Shown here: positions 6,973 to 12,888 of the stretch, piece after piece | Position numbering within the stretch: position 1 is the stretch's first letter | Layout: each line of letters opens with the position of its first letter | Source: a virus | IMG/VR virus record: IMGVR_UViG_3300047546_000892 | Span: 1 to 21,069 of that record | DNA length: 21,069 nucleotides | Reading direction: 5' to 3' (one strand) | The notes under the pieces: generated by a model | Seen by the model: only the letters and a program-made list of their open reading frames with translations | Database searches by the model: none | Told to the model about the DNA's origin: nothing | Program-made: the position numbers and the translations under genes

Positions 6973-7992
6973 TTATGTAGTTGGGAAGCCTTTAGCAGAT
7001 ATTACTCCATACCAAGATGCTCCAGCATTGGTTGTCATTAGTGTTATAAAGTCTGTGTAGTTTGCTTGTGTAGAGAGAGTAGGACCATTGGGTGAATAGA
7101 TACCTTCACCAGCTGGCCAGTAAATTGTTTGGTTAGACCAATCAACTGTTCTTGATCCTGTTCCATCTTGTTTCAGCATTATTGTAATACTATAAAGACG
7201 ACCTGTTACTAATCCAGCTGTACTCATAACTACCTGTACTATTGGTGCATTAAGAGTTATTGTGTTGATGTTACCATCTCTAACATCTACTGATACAGCA
7301 GATGTTGAATTTCCTGTTGATTTAACAGTTTCACTATAGTTCTTAAAAGTAGGATTTAAAATAGTATTGCTGCTAAAGTTAACGTCAGTAGTAACATTGT
7401 TTGTCATGTATGTGTTAGAATCAAAGAACAAACCATTTGCTGTTGCATTAACTCTTACATAATTTGATGCTTTACCAGAATAGCTTTGAGGAGTATCGGT
7501 TAATTGAGTGAATCCAATTGTTCCTGGACCACCTGCAGATCCTTGATATCCCACTGATCCTTGATATCCAACAGAACCAAGATAACCAGCAGAACCTATT
7601 GGTCCTTGATCGCCTACTGATCCTGAATATCCAACAGAACCTTCGGATCCTTGATAACCTGCCGAACCAACAAAACCTACAGATCCAGTATAACCAGGAC
7701 CACCAGCACCAACTGAACCTTGGTAACCTACAGCACCTTGTGGACCATCACCACCAGTTGATCCTTGGAACCCCACTGATCCAGTGTAGCCACCAAGACC
7801 TTCTGATCCTTGATAACCAGCAGATCCTCTGTATCCTACTATTTCATTTTGATTGATACCTAGAAGTTCTGAAACTGAGGCATTGGACCAATATGGTCCA
7901 CTTGATCCAACAAGAATCAAAGCACCTACTGGAGCTTGACCTCCAGTAGTGTTAGCGGTATCAATCTGGGAAACGTAAATTTTGGTGGCCAT
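6973..7992 (-). CDS. Collagen-like tail-fibre protein (339 aa)
   Basis: 339 aa in three parts. Residues 1-52 (starting MATKIYVSQIDTANTTGG) form a short head resembling attachment segments of phage fibres. Residues 53-159 are a collagen-like run of 35 Gly-X-Y triplets, mostly GYx-GSx, with one break (a two-residue GP unit). Residues 160-339 are globular: FTQLTDTP..YSGKASNYVRVN, a beta-rich body, and an end resembling that of the 245-aa protein at 15603-16340 (SITIMLKQDG...VDW...W..SWYGVISAKG). It is likely a trimeric fibre with a collagen-type shaft. A perfect TATAAATA lies 27 bases before the ATG, and an inverted repeat sits between them. This gene probably opens the unit running to the Gly-rich gene at 2655. 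Confidence 0.82.
   Translation of the reverse strand: MATKIYVSQIDTANTTGGQAPVGALILVGSSGPYWSNASVSELLGINQNEIVGYRGSAGYQGSEGLGGYTGSVGFQGSTGGDGPQGAVGYQGSVGAGGPGYTGSVGFVGSAGYQGSEGSVGYSGSVGDQGPIGSAGYLGSVGYQGSVGYQGSAGGPGTIGFTQLTDTPQSYSGKASNYVRVNATANGLFFDSNTYMTNNVTTDVNFSSNTILNPTFKNYSETVKSTGNSTSAVSVDVRDGNINTITLNAPIVQVVMSTAGLVTGRLYSITIMLKQDGTGSRTVDWSNQTIYWPAGEGIYSPNGPTLSTQANYTDFITLMTTNAGASWYGVISAKGFPTT
7516..7836 (-). repeat. Collagen-like Gly-X-Y repeat tract (35 triplets)
   Basis: This codes for residues 53-159 of the collagen-like protein. Most triplets alternate GYQ/GYT/GFQ with GSV/GSA/GSE, giving an 18-base period at the DNA level (for example repeated gatccttgatatcc on the plus strand). Phase is lost once, at about residues 98-99, where a GP unit lacks its third residue. 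Proline is scarce, so the helix cannot depend on hydroxyproline. Confidence 0.88.
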
Positions 7993-8001
7993 TTTTTGTC
8001 C

Positions 8002-8021
8002 TATACTAGTTTTCTAGTATA
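8002..8021. repeat. Perfect 8-bp inverted repeat with 4-base loop
   Basis: TATACTAG and CTAGTATA are separated by four bases (TTTT on the plus strand, AAAA on the transcribed-sense strand). The repeat lies between the TATAAATA at 8020-8027, which it overlaps by two bases, and the ribosome site of the collagen-like gene. It is not followed by a T-run in the direction of transcription, so it does not look like an intrinsic terminator. It may form a hairpin in read-through RNA or be a protein site; neither is shown. Confidence 0.6.
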
Positions 8022-8027
8022 TTTATA
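8020..8027 (-). promoter_or_regulatory. T4-type late promoter (TATAAATA)
   Basis: A perfect match to the T4 late-promoter motif, 27 bases upstream of the collagen-like fibre ATG and one base after the stop codon of the 119-aa gene. It would drive the unit from 7992 to 2655. It is recognised by motif and position only. Confidence 0.75.
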
Positions 8028-8028
8028 A

Positions 8029-8388
8029 TTACTCAGGTAAGGCTATTTCTTCCCAAACCATACCAAGCTCATTCCACTGATAATTCTTACCATCAGTAGG
8101 ATAGGGTGTAGGTGGTTCCCATTGACATGTATCTTCATTTAATATCCAGCTATCAAATGGTTTTTGTGAATAGAATGCATCTCTATTAGGATCATAGACA
8201 TAGCCAATCCCAGCATAATTCTTACGCAATGGTGTACCACCATTTCTATGTTGACCAGCAAACGTGTTGTAGCTAGTTTGAATCCATTTAGATGGATCGC
8301 CAACAGCACCAGAATCAATAAAATCCTGTTCTGCAACAATCACTTGAGTTACTATATTGTTATCATCTATTTGTGCAAAATGACTCAT
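8029..8388 (-). CDS. Conserved small phage protein, MSHFAQID family (119 aa)
   Basis: 119 aa. It begins MSHFAQIDDNNIVTQVIVAE, then has DPSKWIQTSYNT, LRKNYAGIGYVYDPNRDAF, PFDSWILNEDTCQWEPPTPYPTDG and ends YQWNELGMVWEE. I recognise this pattern as a small protein widespread in marine T4-like phages, usually annotated hypothetical; its role is unknown. It is rich in Trp, Tyr and acidic residues and has no membrane segment or signal peptide. It has its own perfect late promoter (8415-8422) and a GGAGA ribosome site. Another late promoter follows directly after its stop, so it may be expressed alone. It is probably structural, from its surroundings; this is inference. Confidence 0.8.
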   Translation of the reverse strand: MSHFAQIDDNNIVTQVIVAEQDFIDSGAVGDPSKWIQTSYNTFAGQHRNGGTPLRKNYAGIGYVYDPNRDAFYSQKPFDSWILNEDTCQWEPPTPYPTDGKNYQWNELGMVWEEIALPE

Positions 8389-8414
8389 TTTATTTTTCTC
8401 CAGTTAGTTTAAAA

Positions 8415-8422
8415 TATTTATA
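8415..8422 (-). promoter_or_regulatory. T4-type late promoter (TATAAATA)
   Basis: A perfect TATAAATA on the minus strand, 26 bases upstream of the 119-aa ATG. The TAA stop of the Gly-rich 603-aa gene (8418-8420) lies inside the motif, so promoter and coding end share bases. Confidence 0.75.
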
Positions 8423-10229
8423 CAGCTGTTAATGTTCCAGAAGATGTAAATGTGTGAACGATGGTAGTTCCACTATTGATAGCAGTCATAGTACCTCCTA
8501 TAAATCTTGCAGGAGATGGATATGTTAATATTACTATACCAGAACCTCCAGATCCACCTACACCGCCACCAGTTGCACCACCTCCGCCACCTCCACCTGT
8601 ATTAGTTGTACCTGGTGCACCAGCTGCTCCAGAAGATGCAGTATTGCCATTACCACCTCCTCCTATACCGCCAGTACCTATAGTAAAGGTTGCTGTTGCT
8701 CCACCACCACCTCCACCAGCATAAGCAGTATTAGATCCGGATATACTAGTATAAATTCCTATACCACCATTACCGCATGCAACTGTTGTGGCTGCAAATC
8801 CTACAGCTCCTGCGCCTCCTCCTCCACCACCTGGAACTAAGTTTAATCCACCAGCATTAGCTTGACCACCATTATTACCAAAACCAATATACGTAGCTGT
8901 AGGTTGTAGACCTGTTCCTCCTAAACCTGCAGTACCAGCGCTGGTACCTGCTCCACCACCTCCACCAGATCCACCATTAAACCCAGCTACCCCTGATGCG
9001 CCGGCATTATAACCACCACCACCTCCACCAATAGCTGTTAACACACCATCAATTGAAGTATTTGTACCATTAGCAGAAGCTCCCCCACCAGCTCCTATTA
9101 TAATAGTTATTGAACTATTTGTAGTATAGTAAATGTCGTAAGTATTACTAACAACACCACCAGCACCACCACCTCCACCCCAGTTAGTACCACCTCCGCC
9201 ACCACCACCAATTAGCAATATAGAAGTAGTAACTACGTTTATTTGAGGAGCTTCAGTTAATGCATATCTAATAATTACTGCACCGTTAGAACCGTTTGAA
9301 CCACTAGAAGTAGTAGCGGCACCACCCTTACCATAAGATGCAGGATTAGTAAACCATGAATAAGTTAATACTGCTCCCCCATCAGGATTGCCATTAGCTG
9401 AATAAGGGCTGGAACCTAAATTAGAATTGCCACCACCACTATTATCACCAGTAGAAGTATTCTGTCCTGCACCACCTAAAGATCCTCCACCACCACCAGC
9501 AAATCCACCACCATCACCACTAAAGTTTGCACCGGTACCACCTGTAAAGGAACCACCACCTACGTTACCATTAGTTTGAACTCCACCCCCTGCAGATGCA
9601 GCGTCGTTAGCTATACCTTCGTTTGCTCCACCACCTCCGGAACCACCACCAGCTATAACATATTGTATACCACCACCTACAGAAGCAGTTGTAAATGGTC
9701 CTCCTATCACACCAGACCAGCCACCACCACCGCCGCCCCCACCTGATGTGCCGGTAGCACCAGCATTACCACCAGGCCCCCCACCATTGCTTCCTCCAAG
9801 ACCACCGCCAGCGTTTGCAACAGAAGTACTACCAGCCCCACCACCGCCTCCTACATAAACGTTATAACTGCCTGCTAGTAAACTGTGAACTCCGTATACC
9901 AATGCACCTCCAGCACCAGCTCTTCCAGCTACAGCATCAGCACCACCACCGCCACCACCGCCACCAATAGCAATAATTTCTACGTTAACTGTTCCAGATT
10001 TACTACTAATATAAAATGCACCATTAGAAGTAAATGTACGAGTAACATATGTAGAGTTAGCAGTTGCAAAACTAGCATTACTAGTAATAATAAAAAAAGG
10101 GCTGGTGGGTGTAGGAATAGAGGGTAAAAAATTAAAATCTTTAAATCTTGATATTTTACTGCTTACATTACTGTTAGCAATATTACGTTTGGTATTTCTA
10201 TATGTTCTTCCAAATGATTTTACTGCCAT
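8418..10229 (-). CDS. Large Gly-rich fibre/adhesin-like protein (603 aa)
   Basis: 603 aa. Residues 1-44 are a non-Gly head (MAVKSFGRTYRNTKRN..., PSIPTPT) that aligns with the head of the 920-aa LamG protein. Residues about 63-321 form a first Gly-rich unit, opening with TRTFTSNG...VNVEIIAIGGGGG and closing with GAVIIRYAL. Residues 331-570 form a second unit, opening VVTTSILLIGGGGG and closing GSGIVILTYP. Both match the strand/poly-Gly/strand plan of phage Gly-rich surface proteins. Residues 578-603 (GGTMTAINSG..VHTFTSSG) look like the opening of a third unit that stops early. A receptor-contact role is inferred from the family look and location. The ribosome site is weak. The plus strand is full of CCACC repeats, and the apparent proline-rich frames there are shadows. 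Confidence 0.78.
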   Translation of the reverse strand: MAVKSFGRTYRNTKRNIANSNVSSKISRFKDFNFLPSIPTPTSPFFIITSNASFATANSTYVTRTFTSNGAFYISSKSGTVNVEIIAIGGGGGGGGADAVAGRAGAGGALVYGVHSLLAGSYNVYVGGGGGAGSTSVANAGGGLGGSNGGGPGGNAGATGTSGGGGGGGGWSGVIGGPFTTASVGGGIQYVIAGGGSGGGGANEGIANDAASAGGGVQTNGNVGGGSFTGGTGANFSGDGGGFAGGGGGSLGGAGQNTSTGDNSGGGNSNLGSSPYSANGNPDGGAVLTYSWFTNPASYGKGGAATTSSGSNGSNGAVIIRYALTEAPQINVVTTSILLIGGGGGGGTNWGGGGGAGGVVSNTYDIYYTTNSSITIIIGAGGGASANGTNTSIDGVLTAIGGGGGGYNAGASGVAGFNGGSGGGGGAGTSAGTAGLGGTGLQPTATYIGFGNNGGQANAGGLNLVPGGGGGGAGAVGFAATTVACGNGGIGIYTSISGSNTAYAGGGGGGATATFTIGTGGIGGGGNGNTASSGAAGAPGTTNTGGGGGGGATGGGVGGSGGSGIVILTYPSPARFIGGTMTAINSGTTIVHTFTSSGTLTAV

Positions 10230-10241
10230 TTAAATTAACAT

Positions 10242-10625
10242 TTACATACCAATAACAATAAATGGATGTACTATAAATGGTGCATCAACCCATGAATTGT
10301 TAGCACTCGATCCATTAGACATTAATATTTGACCAGCAGTACCGTAGCTTGAGTTTGCTGTTATATTATCAACTGCAATAGTATTAGCATTGATATTATT
10401 TGCATTTAGTGTGTTTATATTTACACTATCAAATGTAGAGTAACCGGTAATAGTAAATGTACCGGATATTGAAACTGGACCGTTGAATGTTGCAGTTCCA
10501 GCAAATGTTGTAGTATTTGAAAATACTGCAGAATTAGTAGTGATAGTATTAGAAAATGTCACTGTTTGCCCTGCAACAAGTGCAGAGTAATCAAACATAT
10601 TAGTGTTTAATTTAGTCAATGACAT
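10242..10625 (-). CDS. Small fibre-shaft-like protein with hexad repeats and GTAGQ module (127 aa)
   Basis: 127 aa. Residues 22-66 are six-residue beta repeats (for example AVFSNTTTFAGTATFNGP). Residues 67-92 are Asn/Ala/Ile-rich (INTLNANNINANTIAVDN), then SSYGTAGQILMSNGSSANNSW at 92-112. The end is APFIVHPFIVIGM. The GTAGQ-x-L block and the final HPF segment recur in the gene at the right edge of the window, and the GTAGQ block recurs in the 245-aa protein. This looks like a short trimeric shaft or linker piece of a tail fibre. It starts 19 bases after the 240-aa gene and is followed 12 bases later by the Gly-rich 603-aa gene, which it may hold. No homologue with known function is recognised. 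Confidence 0.68.
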   Translation of the reverse strand: MSLTKLNTNMFDYSALVAGQTVTFSNTITTNSAVFSNTTTFAGTATFNGPVSISGTFTITGYSTFDSVNINTLNANNINANTIAVDNITANSSYGTAGQILMSNGSSANNSWVDAPFIVHPFIVIGM

Positions 10626-10644
10626 TTTCTATATACCTATTCTA

Positions 10645-11367
10645 TCAGTAAGCCGTAGCTTCATCCCATTCAACAGTTACTACTAGTGCTGCAGTTCCTG
10701 CACCAGTAGTACCACCAATAAATGCAGCATCATTCTTAATTCTAAATCCTTCACTTGCAGCAAGTGTAAGAGGGTATGTAATAGCGCTACCTTGATCAAT
10801 AAAACCAGGTGATGTTGCATTATAAGCAGTAAAGAAATCTCTTAAACCTGCTAATGGAAATGTAGTTACTGAGCCAGCAGTACCACCAAGAATAACTTGT
10901 GCCATCTGTACGGTATCTTCAGTTGAAGCTGTATCACCTGTAATACCAGCACCAGATGCATATATTACCATCGATGCTGCAGATGTGGACATAGATGTTC
11001 TTTTTTTAGCCACTAATGCGTTAGCTTGACCTACACCATATCCAGTACCACCTGTTGTACCTTGTGTAAATGAGGTAGGTACACGATATAGTGAAAATGA
11101 TGGTCTTGCAGTAGTAGTAAACCCGGTAGTAATTATTTGAATACCAATTTGTACTGATTTAATTAAACATAAACCAGTACCTGTATTTCTAAAAGTAAAC
11201 AGAATACCGTTTGCAGATGTAATGCTAGAAAATGTTATCGTACTGCTAACCAAAGAAGTACGATAAGATCCTGTTATTTCATTAGGACGAACAGTTGCTC
11301 TCATAGATGCTGTTGAACGATCAACAGTTACGAGATCATTTGTTACACCAGACTGTATATAACCCAT
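10645..11367 (-). CDS. Phage virion-type protein, paralogue of the preceding gene (240 aa)
   Basis: 240 aa, beginning MGYIQSGVTNDLVTVDRSTA. It shares with the 213-aa protein at 11399-12040 the segments RPNEITGS, LVS.TI, F..TGTG.C..+SVQ, GLRDF, LA.xEGFRIKND.AF and the closing VVTVEW.EATAY, so the two are tandem duplicates. The main difference is length: this copy has extra residues, including an insertion near FITAYNATSPGFIDQGSAIT. It is beta-rich by look, without membrane segments, and is probably a virion surface or fibre component. Function is unknown to me. It has a good AGAAGGAA ribosome site. Confidence 0.72.
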   Translation of the reverse strand: MGYIQSGVTNDLVTVDRSTASMRATVRPNEITGSYRTSLVSSTITFSSITSANGILFTFRNTGTGLCLIKSVQIGIQIITTGFTTTARPSFSLYRVPTSFTQGTTGGTGYGVGQANALVAKKRTSMSTSAASMVIYASGAGITGDTASTEDTVQMAQVILGGTAGSVTTFPLAGLRDFFTAYNATSPGFIDQGSAITYPLTLAASEGFRIKNDAAFIGGTTGAGTAALVVTVEWDEATAY

Positions 11368-11398
11368 TTTGTCAATTCCTTCTCAATTTGAGTTAATA

Positions 11399-12040
11399 TC
11401 AGTATGCTGTTGCTTCTTCCCATTCAACCGTAACAACAAGGTTGCCTGAACCAGTTGCAGCAAATGCAGTATCGTTCTTGATACGGAAACCTTCGTTCTG
11501 TGCAAGTACTAATGGATAAGCAGAAGCATTGTAAGGACCAATAAAGTCACGAAGACCGTCAACAGGTGTTGTTGTAATAGATGCAGGAAGGTTAAGAAGA
11601 ACATGTCCGTATGCAACAGAATCTTCAGCACCCACTGTATCACCAGTAATTACCGTAGTTGTACCAATAACTGCTGCAGCATTTGGTGTTGATTGAGATG
11701 TTCTTTTTTTATTAACTGAGAATGTAGTTAGAGTACCGTTAGTTGTACCTTGTGTGAATGATGAGCGAACTACATAAAGACCAAGACGCATTGAACCCTG
11801 AGTGTATGCAGTTGTTACTTGTTCACCAACTTGTACTGAACGAACTATACAAACACCAGTACCAGTATACTTAAATGTGTAAAGAACACCAGCTGCAGTA
11901 GAGGCAGCAATAGTACCTGAGACTAATGATGCACGGAATGAACCGGTTATTTCATTAGGACGTAGATTAACACGAGCAGCGCTGAGTGTCGGATCAACTG
12001 TCAAAGTTGCAGTAGATGCACCTGATTGAAGTACAGCCAT
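11399..12040 (-). CDS. Phage virion-type protein, tandem paralogue (213 aa)
   Basis: 213 aa, beginning MAVLQSGASTATLTVDPTLS. RPNEITGSFRASLVSGTI, FKYTGTGVCIVRSVQVGEQV, GLRDFIGPYN, EGFRIKNDTAF and VVTVEWEEATAY are shared with the downstream 240-aa protein. An AAGGAG site precedes the ATG. Base use looks slightly less AT-rich than in the 240-aa copy (many gaacc/gcacg stretches), so the two may have diverged some time ago or come from different sources; no numbers were computed. The position in the fibre cluster implies a virion role, otherwise unknown. Confidence 0.72.
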   Translation of the reverse strand: MAVLQSGASTATLTVDPTLSAARVNLRPNEITGSFRASLVSGTIAASTAAGVLYTFKYTGTGVCIVRSVQVGEQVTTAYTQGSMRLGLYVVRSSFTQGTTNGTLTTFSVNKKRTSQSTPNAAAVIGTTTVITGDTVGAEDSVAYGHVLLNLPASITTTPVDGLRDFIGPYNASAYPLVLAQNEGFRIKNDTAFAATGSGNLVVTVEWEEATAY

Positions 12041-12055
12041 TTTATTTTCTCCTTA

Positions 12056-12496
12056 TTAAGATAGAATGTAATTAAAGAAACGAGTATTAGAAACTGGTCC
12101 AGGTGTAGCTACTATGTAATAAGAAATTACACCGTTGGAAGAAACATATGCAGAGCAGTTGAAGTTATCAAACTCACCTTCATCGCCATAGTAGGCTGTT
12201 GTAGAAGAACCATTTGATGCAGCACCGCATGCCCACATTGATACAGAAGTAACATACGTACTATTAGCAATTGCTCTTGGATCAGAAATAGTACCTGCTT
12301 CAGAATAAACTGCATTAGGACCAAAGTCAACACGTACCATTTCTTGAGCTTTTTGTAAAGCCCATCCACCAGGGGTTACTCCGTCATGAACGTGAATAAC
12401 CTCTGTGTCCGTATTGATAGTAATTTCACCATTTGCACCAGTGAATGCTTGTGTTGATGCAATATTGCCTCTTCTAAGTTGAAGCACAGTAGCCAT
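12056..12496 (-). CDS. Protein with tropism-determinant-type N-terminal domain (146 aa)
   Basis: 146 aa. Residues 1-45 (MATVLQLRRGNIASTQAFTG, then NGEITINTDTEVIHVHDG and TPGGW) match the N-terminal fold found at the start of many phage fibre proteins, including the Bordetella phage major tropism determinant: LQxRRG...F.G..GEI..DTD...+.VHDG.T.GG. Residues about 50-146 are an unrecognised beta-rich domain with several aromatic residues (SMWACGA, GDEGEFDNFN, ending FFNYILS). A fibre or baseplate-periphery role is likely. A GAGGAGC-type ribosome site lies ahead of the ATG. No variable repeat or reverse transcriptase is seen, so there is no sign of a diversity-generating system. Confidence 0.78.
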   Translation of the reverse strand: MATVLQLRRGNIASTQAFTGANGEITINTDTEVIHVHDGVTPGGWALQKAQEMVRVDFGPNAVYSEAGTISDPRAIANSTYVTSVSMWACGAASNGSSTTAYYGDEGEFDNFNCSAYVSSNGVISYYIVATPGPVSNTRFFNYILS

Positions 12497-12506
12497 TAAT
12501 TGCTCC

Positions 12507-12848
12507 TCAAATATTTAAATCTATTGTAGCAGTACCGTTGAAGGGAGTAGTAGAACAATCATATGTATAAGCGTACACAGATTCACTACCAAGTGTATTT
12601 GTATAATCTGTAGATAGGTCTCCAAGATCACCAGATGGAAATGCTAACGAAATGGTTCCAACAGGTATCCAGCCACCACCAGCTGTACTTGAAATATATG
12701 TTTCGAAAATACCAAGTGTGGAATTAAAGCGAAATTGTCCAGCTGAATAAGATGTCACACGATCAGTAGTAGTTCCTACTGCAGTAACAAAAGAATTTCC
12801 AACAACTTGCAGGCCATTTTTGACCCTAAAATCTGATTGATTAGCCAT
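12507..12848 (-). CDS. Small fibre-associated protein, KNGLQV start (113 aa)
   Basis: 113 aa. It begins MANQSDFRVKNGLQVVGNSF, a start I associate with small structural proteins and fibre proteins of marine T4-like phages. The middle (GQFRFNSTLGIFETYIS..GGWIPVG) resembles the G.iRyN...g.fE.y....W...G motif common at fibre ends. The end is GTATIDLNI. No enzyme motif or membrane segment is seen. It probably opens a transcription unit, because a perfect TATAAATA lies 32 bases upstream of its ATG. The next gene begins 11 bases after its stop. Confidence 0.7.
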   Translation of the reverse strand: MANQSDFRVKNGLQVVGNSFVTAVGTTTDRVTSYSAGQFRFNSTLGIFETYISSTAGGGWIPVGTISLAFPSGDLGDLSTDYTNTLGSESVYAYTYDCSTTPFNGTATIDLNI

Positions 12849-12880
12849 CTATCCCTTTCCAGACGCTATCTTATATATGC

Positions 12881-12888
12881 TATTTATA
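12881..12888 (-). promoter_or_regulatory. T4-type late promoter (TATAAATA)
   Basis: A perfect TATAAATA directly after the stop codon of the 904-aa gene and 32 bases before the 113-aa ATG. It would drive the genes from 12848 to 8418. It is recognised by motif and position. Confidence 0.75.

Noticed and set aside
8002-8021. Intrinsic terminator at the inverted repeat
   Set aside because: The AT-rich stem is not followed by a T-run on the sense strand, and it lies after a promoter and just before a gene start.
8461-8724. Proline-rich open frame on the plus strand
   Set aside because: It is the complement of Gly codons in the 603-aa Gly-rich gene. All convincing genes here are on the minus strand, and it has no ribosome site. 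The same holds for similar frames at 2760-3103, 7518-7856 and 9885-10127.
12056-12496. Possible diversity-generating retroelement target, from the tropism-determinant-like N-terminus
   Set aside because: Only the N-terminal fold matches. No reverse transcriptase, template repeat or adenine-biased variable repeat is visible in the window.
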